From SIG307 sp964609025 (GTDB taxonomy: Bacteria > Bacillota > Clostridia > Lachnospirales > Lachnospiraceae): a DNA stretch of 64,000 bases. The stretch lies in assembly GCA_964609025.1 (NCBI GenBank), contig CAZSQM010000010.1:1-64000 (forward strand), given 5' to 3'. Below are positions 42,785 through 51,000 of this stretch, piece after piece; within the stretch, counting starts at the first letter, position 1, and each line of letters begins with the position of its first letter. The notes under the pieces were generated by a model that saw only the letters and a program-made list of their open reading frames with translations, searched no databases and was not told where the DNA came from. The position numbers and the translations under genes were made by a program.

Positions 42785-43213
42785 TTAGTCATCAACAACC
42801 GTGATACCCATGCTTCTTGCAGTACCGGCAATCATGCTCATGGCAGACTCGATATTTGCTGCATTTAAGTCAGGCATCTTCAGCTCTGCAATCTTTCTTA
42901 CTTCGCTCTTCTTAATGGTAGCAACCTTCGTCTTGTTCGGGGCTGCAGAAGCGCTCTTTAAGTTGCAAGCCTTCTTTAAAAGAACCGGAGCCGGCGGAGT
43001 CTTCGTAATAAAGCTGAAGCTTCTGTCAGCATATACCGTGATAACAACCGGGATAATCATATCTCCCTGATCTGCGGTTCTTGCGTTGAATTCCTTCGTA
43101 AACTGTACGATATTTACACCGTGCTGACCAAGTGCAGGTCCAACCGGCGGTGCCGGAGTTGCCTTGCCGGCAGGGATTTGTAACTTAATGTAACCTGTAA
43201 CCTTTTTTGCCAT
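42785..43213 (-). CDS. rplK: Ribosomal protein L11
   Basis: 142 residues from the ATG at 43211-43213 (TAGGAGG upstream). The longer open frame adds 34 unlikely residues. Characteristic blocks: KLQIPAGKATPAPPVGPALG then QHGVNIVQFTKEFN, and KTPPAPVLLKKACN. It binds the GTPase centre of 23S rRNA. Confidence 0.98.
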   Translation of the reverse strand: MAKKVTGYIKLQIPAGKATPAPPVGPALGQHGVNIVQFTKEFNARTADQGDMIIPVVITVYADRSFSFITKTPPAPVLLKKACNLKSASAAPNKTKVATIKKSEVRKIAELKMPDLNAANIESAMSMIAGTARSMGITVVDD

Positions 43214-43340
43214 TGTTGTATACCTCCTAAAATGTGGTGTTATCGGGGTTAGGCACTCGTCTTTGCAGTCTCTGACCGCTCGGAATACCCTCAGCCTATG
43301 GCTGATTCCTCCCACTGCGGATATTCTCCGCTTTTGTTTC
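43214..43340 (-). other. nusG-rplK spacer with shared leader motif
   Basis: It contains GTGGGAGGAATC at 43304-43315 (minus strand), followed by a hairpin AGCCATAGGCT. The same 12-mer occurs before rplA. It is probably a regulatory RNA element of the r-protein operon. Confidence 0.4.
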
Positions 43341-43862
43341 TTACTTGTCGGCTCTTACGTCCGCAAACCCAATCTCAACAGGCGTTTCTCGACCAAACAT
43401 ATCGATACTGATGGTGAGGCTCTTCTTTTCGCGGTTGATGACGCGTACAACGCCCTCGGTATTTTCCCATACGCCGGACACAACCTGTACCGTATCGCCA
43501 ACCTCAAATTCGTAAACAACCTCCTGATCGCGTTTCAGTCCCATGTTTCGCATTTCTTCCTCTGTGAGCGGCACCGGCTTGCTTCCCGGACCTACAAAGC
43601 CCGTTACGCCTCTGGTGTTCCGCACCACATACCATGTGTCGTCATTCATATACATGTTGAGCAACACATAACCCGGGAACATTTTTCTCTGAACCGTCTT
43701 CTCTTTTCCGTTCTTTACTTCGATTACATCCTCTAACGGAACGGACACCTCAAGAATCTGGTCCTGGAGTTTTCTGTTTTCGATTGTTTTTTCAATGTTT
43801 GCCTTTACCTTATTCTCGTAACCGGAATAAGTATGCACAACATACCATCTTGCCTCTGCCAT
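43341..43862 (-). CDS. nusG: Transcription termination/antitermination factor NusG
   Basis: 173 residues: NGN domain (RWYVVHTYSGYENKVKANIE ... MFPGYVLLNMYMND) and a C-terminal KOW domain (FEVGDTVQVVSGVWENTEGV). It couples RNA polymerase to ribosomes and modulates pausing and termination. AAGGTGATGG precedes the ATG. Its operon order rpmG-secE-nusG-rplK-rplA is canonical. Confidence 0.98.
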   Translation of the reverse strand: MAEARWYVVHTYSGYENKVKANIEKTIENRKLQDQILEVSVPLEDVIEVKNGKEKTVQRKMFPGYVLLNMYMNDDTWYVVRNTRGVTGFVGPGSKPVPLTEEEMRNMGLKRDQEVVYEFEVGDTVQVVSGVWENTEGVVRVINREKKSLTISIDMFGRETPVEIGFADVRADK

Positions 43863-43881
43863 ACCATCACCTTGTCCTAAA

Positions 43882-44097
43882 TCAGATTATTAAGTTTACG
43901 CCATACTCCACTGCCATGTCAATCAATGCGATGACAAGACCAAGAATAACGGTAATGACGATAACGGCTGCCGACTCTTTTACAAGGGATTCCTTGTCAG
44001 GCCATACAATCTTCTTAAATTCGGACTTCAGGCCCTTAAACCAGCTCTTCTTCGGAGCCTTTTCCTTCGTAACAGTGTTTGCAGTAATCTCTCCCAT
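43882..44097 (-). CDS. secE: Preprotein translocase subunit SecE
   Basis: 71 residues with the single-helix form typical of Gram-positives. The amphipathic region FKGLKSEFKKIVWPDKESLV is followed by one membrane helix, AAVIVITVILGLVIALIDMA. It is part of the SecYEG channel. AAGGAAAAG precedes the ATG. Confidence 0.96.
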   Translation of the reverse strand: MGEITANTVTKEKAPKKSWFKGLKSEFKKIVWPDKESLVKESAAVIVITVILGLVIALIDMAVEYGVNLII

Positions 44098-44162
44098 GTT
44101 TCACTTTTCCTTCCTGTCTGCCGCCTCATCCGTATGATACGGACGCAATACGATTCGACCGA

Positions 44163-44312
44163 TTACTTGGTTTCCTTGTGCAGCGTGTGTGACTTACAGA
44201 ACTTGCAGTATTTCTTTGTTTCCATTCTGTCAGGATGATTTTTCTTTTCCTTCATGGTGTTGTAATTACGCTGTTTGCACTCAGTGCATGCTAAGGTAAT
44301 TTTTACTCGCAC
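44163..44312 (-). CDS. rpmG: Ribosomal protein L33
   Basis: 49 residues starting at GTG (44310-44312), with GGAGGTGG six bases upstream. VKITLACTECKQRNYNTMKE and MET-KKYCKFCKSHTLHKETK show the two Cys pairs of the zinc-binding form of L33. First gene of the rpmG-secE-nusG-rplK-rplA operon. Confidence 0.95.
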   Translation of the reverse strand: MRVKITLACTECKQRNYNTMKEKKNHPDRMETKKYCKFCKSHTLHKETK

Positions 44313-44369
44313 GACAATCCACCTCCGTAAAATTTTTTTAGCTCAATGGCTAAGTCTGTTTTTAGGCAT

Positions 44370-44428
44370 AAAAAAAAGACCGCTTCCATAGCTAGTTTAA
44401 TATAGCATAGTACCAAGCGGTCTGTCAA
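44370..44428 (-). promoter_or_regulatory. Promoter embedded in a terminator hairpin, upstream of rpmG
   Basis: TTGACA (44423-44428) and TATATT (44399-44404), spacer 18. The arms AGACCGCTT (44415-44423 on the minus strand) and AAGCGGTCT (44377-44385) form a 9-bp stem followed by TTTTTTT. Readthrough RNA from upstream would contain both arms and terminate. RNA started at this promoter would contain only the second arm and escape. Confidence 0.75.
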
Positions 44429-44498
44429 GCACTTTATGTAAAATTTTCAAATTTCCTGCTGTTGGCAGTTCCCCTTTGCCTTTCCCCCGCCTTTCGTA

Positions 44499-44837
44499 CT
44501 ACTCCTGCGCGATCCAGCGCTTCGGCGTTGCCGGGCAGCTGTTCTTCTTTACCGCCGCGCGCAGCTCCACATAACAGCCGCAAAGCCGGCACATCCCGTC
44601 CAGCAGATTATCGCATGACTTGCACTGTGCAAGCCGTTCCTCGTATGCGCCGCCCTCGCACTTCAGTTCTGCGTCCATCAGTTCGATACGCTCGTACATA
44701 TTGCGGTAGCTCTCCGCAAGCGCGCCGTTTTCCATCATCTCACGCAACAGACACTTTCTGCAAAACCGTCCCGCGCCCGCAGGACGCTCCCCGCCGCTTT
44801 GCTCCTTTTCCTCTGTGACAGCCGTACTTTCTTCCAT
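44499..44837 (-). CDS. DUF6171-like small Cys-rich protein
   Basis: 112 residues from the ATG at 44835-44837 (AAAGGAGG upstream). Cys pairs are FCRKCLLREM (about 30) and CKSCDNLLDGMCRLCGCYVE (about 75-95), followed by CPATPKRW at the end, a probable zinc-binding pattern. The length and the ending KNSCPATPKRW fit a small conserved Clostridial family I recall as DUF6171. Function unknown. It follows the DUF951 gene by 11 bp. Confidence 0.72.
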   Translation of the reverse strand: MEESTAVTEEKEQSGGERPAGAGRFCRKCLLREMMENGALAESYRNMYERIELMDAELKCEGGAYEERLAQCKSCDNLLDGMCRLCGCYVELRAAVKKNSCPATPKRWIAQE

Positions 44838-44848
44838 GCCTGCCTCCT

Positions 44849-45079
44849 TTAACGCATACGCTCCTGCGGCGATACATCGTTCTCCGTCTTTGCTCTCTCC
44901 TCCGCCTTTGTTACGCCCCGGATATTCTTTTCCGCCTGCTGCCGCGGCAGCATCACCTGATGTCCGCACCCCATACACTTCATACGGAAATCCATTCCGA
45001 CCCGAAGCAGCTCCCATTCCTTACTGCCGCACGGGTGCGGCTTTTTCATCTTAATCACATCTCCGACCTGAAGATCCAT
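44849..45079 (-). CDS. DUF951 family protein
   Basis: 76 residues: MDLQVGDVIKMKKPHPCGSK, then WELLRVGMDFRMKCMGCGH, the whole of the DUF951 domain, with three Cys in a likely metal site. Found in most Firmicutes, often near ribosomal or chromosome-partition genes; role unknown. AGGAGG precedes the ATG. Confidence 0.85.
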   Translation of the reverse strand: MDLQVGDVIKMKKPHPCGSKEWELLRVGMDFRMKCMGCGHQVMLPRQQAEKNIRGVTKAEERAKTENDVSPQERMR

Positions 45080-45174
45080 ATACTACCTCCTGCAACAGCT
45101 TCCGTTTTCCGTTCACTGCCGATTCTGCCGCTATCATACTACCATGTTTTCGGAAATATGGCAAGCAGCGGTTT

Positions 45175-45783
45175 TTATTCTTCCCTATGCCGTACCCCGA
45201 CCTTTTGTATCCGCCCGATGATTTGCCCGGACAAAATAACCGTCAACAGAGAATACCCGATTCTCTGCGGCGGAATATAGGTAAGTGACAGTCCCAGCAC
45301 CACCAGGTCGCTCATCAGGTAGACCCATTGGATTTTCAGACGCAGCAGCTTGGAAATACTCATCGCAAGCGCATCGTCACCGCTGGGCGCCCCTCCGATA
45401 CGCACACAGACTCCGGCACCGATACCGACAAATACCGCACCGGCTAAAGCCGCCAACAGCGGCATTTGATACAGATTTGGCCAAAGCGGTTCAAACTGTT
45501 CGAACACCTTGTACGCCCCCGAAAAGCCAACGGTGGACACAATCGAATAAAGAATAAACTCTCGTCCCAAAAGCTTCCACCCAAGCAGATAGCAAAGCAG
45601 ATTCATCACAAATCCGGAAACTGCCGGTGAAATGCCAAACCAGTTTTGAAGCAACAACGTCATTCCCAAAACGCCGCCCTCCGTCACACCGGCAAACGAA
45701 TGCACCTGATACAGTCCAAATGCAAGAAACGCACTGGCAAACAGAGCAATCACGCAGGACTTTAACTTAATATTTTTAAACAA
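45175..45783 (-). CDS. YitT/YczE-family membrane protein
   Basis: 202 residues with about five membrane helices. LASAFLAFG-like opening (ALFASAFLAFGLYQVH), GVTEGGVLGMTLLLQ and IGIGAGVCVRIGGAPSGDDA are characteristic of the YitT_membrane family. The DUF2179 tail found in some members is absent. Start codon TTG (45781-45783) with GAGAGG seven bases upstream. Function unknown; integral cytoplasmic membrane. Confidence 0.82.
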   Translation of the reverse strand: MFKNIKLKSCVIALFASAFLAFGLYQVHSFAGVTEGGVLGMTLLLQNWFGISPAVSGFVMNLLCYLLGWKLLGREFILYSIVSTVGFSGAYKVFEQFEPLWPNLYQMPLLAALAGAVFVGIGAGVCVRIGGAPSGDDALAMSISKLLRLKIQWVYLMSDLVVLGLSLTYIPPQRIGYSLLTVILSGQIIGRIQKVGVRHREE

Positions 45784-45833
45784 ACTAACACCTCTCGCTT
45801 CGTTTTTCCGCCTTGTTTCCTTACTAAAATTTC

Positions 45834-46116
45834 GGTGTCAAAAGGTTGCTTCCGATTACGGAACTTTGCATAAAAGAAAGAGTCCTCTCTCTGGTTTCGG
45901 ATATAAGTCTTTCTAATTGCTCCGTCAAAATTAATAAACAACCACGCAACCGACCTCTACGCGCCCTCCGTGGCGCGTGTCGGTCTTGCCCGGACGTCCT
46001 GTCCGGGCACTGCTGATACCAAATGGAGCAATAAGAAAGCCTAATATCCTGCACAATGTTCAAAGACTCTTTCTTTTATGCAAAGTTCCTTTCGTATCAG
46101 AATGTGTTTTGACACC
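45834..46116. mobile_element. MITE copy 2 with structured core
   Basis: Terminal inverted repeats GGTGTCAAAA and AACTTTGCATAAAAGAAAGA run in from both ends. The core 45899-46049 corresponds, on the minus strand, to the core of the copy at 39114-39411 (same GGATATTAG start, AGGAC loop, CGACACG and GGTTGCGT). Its hairpin arms are GCCCGGAC/GTCCGGGC and ACGCGCC/GGCGCGT with loop ACGGAG. No coding capacity. Confidence 0.8.
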
Positions 46117-46201
46117 CTAATCTTACGAAATCACGCACCGACGTGCTGTAACTTCTCCCCTTTTTAGTTTACCTCTTTTTAAACTTTTCTTTCACATAAG
46201 T

Positions 46202-48073
46202 TTATTGATTAGACCCGCGCCGTTTTTTTCGCACAATACATACTGCCAGCACCGCGCCCATCGCCAAAAACAATGCCGCCGCTGCCAGAGAAGCTGTCTT
46301 TGCATAGTTTTCATAGGCAAGATACTTTGCGGCAAGGTCTACGGACTCTTTGGCAAGCTCCACATAACTCAAACTGTTGTTGAAGCCGTGCAGATAAACA
46401 TAACTATAAACAGCCGCTCCCGTCACAACTCCCGAAAGCGCTGTAAGAACCGCAGCCACGGCTACCTTTTTCTTGCCGGTACACAGCAAAAACAGCAGAA
46501 TCAAAAACAGCGCCAAAATCCCGATTAAGACCGCCGGTACGAACCTCTCTCCCGGAACGGACGGCGTCGCATTTTCCGCAACGGTTCCTGCGCTTTTCGT
46601 CCCTTTTATGATTGTAAGATTTCTTGCCGTACTTACACCGGCGGCTGTCGTTGCGACAATGGTAACTTCATTTTCCCCGGTTTCTAACGGCACATCATAA
46701 GAAAAGCTTCCGTTCTCGTCCGGCTGTACGCTTATTCCGTTCACCGTAAGCATGCTTGCGTTTTCCGCCTTTCCGGAAATGCAGGCCGAGCCCGTCAAAA
46801 ACACCTTCCCGTCCAGTTCTTCATAAAGCGTAATCGAAGGAGCAATCCAGCTATAATAAATCTCTTTGCTTACCCGGTAAGTAACCCGGTCGCTCCCTTC
46901 AAAATAGGCTTCTATCGTATTCCAACCGTCCTGCAGGGAAAAATAGAGGGTGTTTTTCTCTTTTATTTGATATACGCCGCTCTCCCCGTTCAAAATCACA
47001 TGCAGGACGGCGGCTTCCTTCGCCTGACACTCCAACTCTAACGTCGCCTCTCCGGTCACCTCATCGGTCAACACCTTTACATACTCGCCGCCGTCCAGGT
47101 CAATCTCCTTTGTTCTCGGCTCCGAAAGCACTCCGTTTATCATAGAATACAGCGTTATCGTCATTGTTTTCGCATTTGCCGGATAATAGAAGGAGGCATC
47201 CGTCCCCGACGTTGTCACACTATAAATCGGGTGCTCCGTATCACCGTCGGCAACCGCTTCCAGCTTATACTGTATATTCCAGCCCCAGGGTCTGAAATAA
47301 TTCCAGTCTGCCTTACACAGTCCGCTTCCCATATCAACGTCAACGTAAAAATCCTCCACTGCCTCCGCAGTCTTCGGATTCACATAAGAAAACTCCTCTG
47401 TTTCCATGGAATCAAAGGTTTCCACCTCATCCGTATGCACCACTTCAAGCCGTAATTTGTAATTTTCGCAGCTTGCTACATTAAGCTGTACACTCACTTC
47501 CTGCAACACAGCAGTATTTGCTCTCCCGGATCTCAGCTCCTGCGTTACCGTTTCGCCGTCTTCTGCCACAACAGAAATCGTGTAATCGTACCATACCTCT
47601 TCCTCGCCCTTTGTAACCTCAAACGATACCGTAGCCGTATTCCCCTCGATTTTCTGCAGGACAAACGACTGAATACAGATTCCGCTTACCACATCTACAA
47701 TACTATATTCCAGAATCTCATTGTCCTTTTTGTCATAACGTATGTTCCACTGTCCCGCTTCCGCATTTACTACCTTATAGGTACTCCAGCCGCCGTTACT
47801 GCCGTGCGCCGAAAGAAACTCCTCTTCCGCAGAGATTCCCTCGCCATACTCCTTCCCCGACGGTGCTATAAACACAATCTCCGGCCGTTCCCCTTCATAG
47901 GTAAACATAACGGTAAACTCTCCCGCCGTTTCCAGGTAAAGGAACTCTGCCTCCGTCGTTTCCGCCACTGCCCTTGACGGCGTACAGAACAAAACCGCAA
48001 GCATTGCAACCGCGAGCAGTACAATTCCTGACCGTCTGCCGTACCCGTTCCTGTTCTCTTTTCTTCTCTCCAT
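46202..48073 (-). CDS. Exported membrane protein with Ig-like repeats, partner of the VWA protein
   Basis: 623 residues. A signal peptide (SGIVLLAVAMLAVLFCTPSR) precedes a long extracellular part with several beta-sandwich-like segments, the clearest being ISGKAENASMLTVNGISVQP followed by FSYDVPLETGENEVTIVATT (residues ~440-495, bacterial Ig-like). Three membrane helices follow near the C-terminus (VLIGILALFLILLFLLCTGK, AVLTALSGVVTGAAVYSYVY and SLAAAALFLAMGAVLAVCIV), ending in a basic tail. It starts 20 bp after the VWA gene stop, so the pair forms one operon and probably one cell-surface complex. Family not recognised. Confidence 0.75.
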   Translation of the reverse strand: MERRKENRNGYGRRSGIVLLAVAMLAVLFCTPSRAVAETTEAEFLYLETAGEFTVMFTYEGERPEIVFIAPSGKEYGEGISAEEEFLSAHGSNGGWSTYKVVNAEAGQWNIRYDKKDNEILEYSIVDVVSGICIQSFVLQKIEGNTATVSFEVTKGEEEVWYDYTISVVAEDGETVTQELRSGRANTAVLQEVSVQLNVASCENYKLRLEVVHTDEVETFDSMETEEFSYVNPKTAEAVEDFYVDVDMGSGLCKADWNYFRPWGWNIQYKLEAVADGDTEHPIYSVTTSGTDASFYYPANAKTMTITLYSMINGVLSEPRTKEIDLDGGEYVKVLTDEVTGEATLELECQAKEAAVLHVILNGESGVYQIKEKNTLYFSLQDGWNTIEAYFEGSDRVTYRVSKEIYYSWIAPSITLYEELDGKVFLTGSACISGKAENASMLTVNGISVQPDENGSFSYDVPLETGENEVTIVATTAAGVSTARNLTIIKGTKSAGTVAENATPSVPGERFVPAVLIGILALFLILLFLLCTGKKKVAVAAVLTALSGVVTGAAVYSYVYLHGFNNSLSYVELAKESVDLAAKYLAYENYAKTASLAAAALFLAMGAVLAVCIVRKKRRGSNQ

Positions 48074-48093
48074 CTTTCTTATCCCTCCGTGCC

Positions 48094-51000
48094 TTATTTA
48101 AAACTACCGCTCTTTTTACCGGTTTTTCCGTTCTTGTCTATGTAAAGACAAAGTTTTTCTCTCTTTCCCTTCTTGTCATAGTAGCCTAACGCAAGCGTAA
48201 ACTGCGGGTCGCCGTTCTCCTTAAAATACAGCCCGAGCAGCGCATCGGCTTCTTTTTCGATATGTTTGCTAAACAACCACCACTTCACATCAACAAGAAC
48301 CCGTGCGTCGCGCAGCTGTACGCCGAAGAAGCGACTGAGCGCATCAAGCTCGCCCACTGCGGAAATATCCACCTTACAATCTTCCAGTTCCCAGTCGATT
48401 CCCGCCTTCAATGCCGCCATCAGGCCGCTCACCGTAGCGGAATCCAGCTCCAGTAATTCGCTGGAATACTCAAAGGTACCGATTTTTAACTGTGCCTCCA
48501 AAAGCTTAATGGTTTCCAGAAAATTAAGCTTTGCCTCTGCCGAAAAGGCAAGCGGACTTAAATCCAGTTCCATTTTGGTTTCCGGCATCGAAAGCACACT
48601 GATATCGCCCACAAACTTCTTCAATTTCGGGAAAAAGGCGGATACCTTTGCCGCCGCAATATCCAGACCGCCTACAATCTTCAGCTGTGCAAAATCACGA
48701 TTCTTTAACGCCGGTTCAATATCCTCCGCACCGAACTTAAACTTACTGAACGTCAGCGGAATACCTCCCATCGTTGTATTGACATCCTTGTCCACCGTAA
48801 GGGTAAACTTATCCGGCGTAAAACCCTTAAACGTAACGTCCGCTCCCATGCCAAAGTCAAGAAAAGCAAACTTTACCAAAGCTCCGAACGCATACTCCTC
48901 CTTAAAGGTATCAATGCTAAGCTTTAAGTCGTCCGCGCTCAGATACACCGGTGCCTTAAACAACTGAAACTGTCTATAGTTCTTGTTTTCCCCTTCACTG
49001 CTGACCTTCAACAAAATTCCGAGGTTTTTCTGATTCAGAATTGCCGATCCTTCACACGTTACCTCAAACTCTTTCTCCCCGTTTGAATGAAAAATCACAT
49101 CCTGGAACGGAAGATGCGGCTCCGTAGCGGAATATTCGATTTCAATCCGATCCGGGTACAGCTTGATAAACGGCGAATTAAACCTCACCAGCTGCATTAC
49201 GCTAAGGAACGGTGTGCGGATTTCCGCAACATCATACTCGTCAAAATCATAAAGATGATTTCCGTCATAATAAAGCTCAAACTTGTTCAGCGCCGGAACA
49301 TCCATTGCGATTCCCTTATTCGCAAAATACTTTCCGAGACCGATGGCGCTGTTTGCGTCAAATGTTACATACGAACCGGCATAGTCCGTTACACGAATCG
49401 TTGTATCTTCCTCCGGGTTTCCTTCCAGGGTTACCTCGCCTTTAAACTTCAGCCAGTCATTCAATCTGACATTCCCGCGCAAAGTTTTGCTGCCGTCATA
49501 GTTTTCGATGCACTGTGCCGCCGTAAAGACATAAGGTCCGAAGGTGACCTGTGACTCCGTCCGGGCATCCGCCACGCTTAACCCGTTTCGCAGCACCGCC
49601 TTTTTACCGCCGAGGGAAACCTCCACATCATAGACGCCGACTGTCACCTCTGCCGGAACCGTAAAATCGTAGGTGGTTTCATTTACATAGGTCAGTTCCA
49701 TGGTATAATCCATATCACCAAGCAGACGGATGACCGCGCGACCTTCCGGCGTAAAACCGGAGCCGAGCAGAGTATTCTTTGTCGCCTGATTTCCCTTATA
49801 AATGCAACGCACTCCAAGCCCTCTTAAGAAAACTCTGCCAAGGTCCGGGCCTTGTGTACCGTCCGTTCCCGCCTCCTCCTCATCCAGAATGGAATAGGTC
49901 TTTTCATCGAATGCGTTTCCGTCCGAAAGCTTTACTTCCAGGGTTCGGTCAACTCCGGTCAGCGTGTCGGTTGCCTTGTAGGTCAGAATATACCGGTTAT
50001 CCACCTGGCTGTGAAGAAGTTCATAAAAATTATCCAGACTTCCGCTGTCCGAAACATACACGAAATCTCCTCTGCCGCTTCTCGCAATTGCACTCAGGTA
50101 GGCGGTGTCCACCTGTCCCAGTCCCAGTGTATAAATTGTAACATTCTTTGCATCGGCAAGCGCTGCCAGCTCCGTTTTAATGGTGTCGTAGGACGCCGGA
50201 TAGCCGTCCTCACCATCGGTCATTAAAATAACAATATTATTGCTGTTCTGCGCCGTTTCAAAAGCTCCAAGCACCTCGGTCAAGGTGCGGTAAATTGCCG
50301 TGCCGCCGGACGCATACATGGCTTCTGCGAACTTCAAAAGCGCACTGTCCTCCGAACCGAACGGCACCGTGCCTTCAATGTAATTACTGAAACTGCTTAA
50401 CGCAATCTGCTCCTCTGCGCTTTTTCCGTTGATGTACTTTGTCACAGCCTCCCGCAAATCATAAATACTTCCGGCCATACTGCCGGATACATCGCAGATA
50501 AGATGCGTCCGAATACTGTCATACTCTACCTTTTCAATTGTAAAATCCGTAATCTCCAGACCGCAGTCATAGACTGAAAGAATCTCCTTTAACTCCTTGC
50601 TGTTCTTTGCATACTCGCTTGAAATCACCAGGTCGGCCTTTACCGTTTCAAACTCCGCGGTATCAATATAGCCGATACTGACGGTACTCTTTACCTCGCT
50701 GACATACTCCACAAAGACCTGCGAAAACTCCTTCTTAACCGCTTTCTCCGACTCTTTCTCCGGCTCAGGCTCCGATGACTCTCCCTCCCATATCGACATT
50801 TCCTCCGACGGCAGCGCATAAAGACCGAGTCCTCCTTCCGCCTCTCCCCAAGGCAGCAAATCATACACTTCCATCGGCATTGCCCGGTCCAGTGCCTGTT
50901 CCACATAGCGCGGAACATTTAAAATCTCCTCGGTATCCTCACTGCTGTGAATGACCTGATAGATTTTGTTCATTGCGTCGCTGTATTCGTCGTCTTCGCT

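Noticed and set aside
30105..44312. tRNA gene (for example tRNA-Trp) near secE or rpmG
   Set aside because: Looked for T-loop sequences such as GGTTCGAATCC and cloverleaf arms; none found here or elsewhere in the window.
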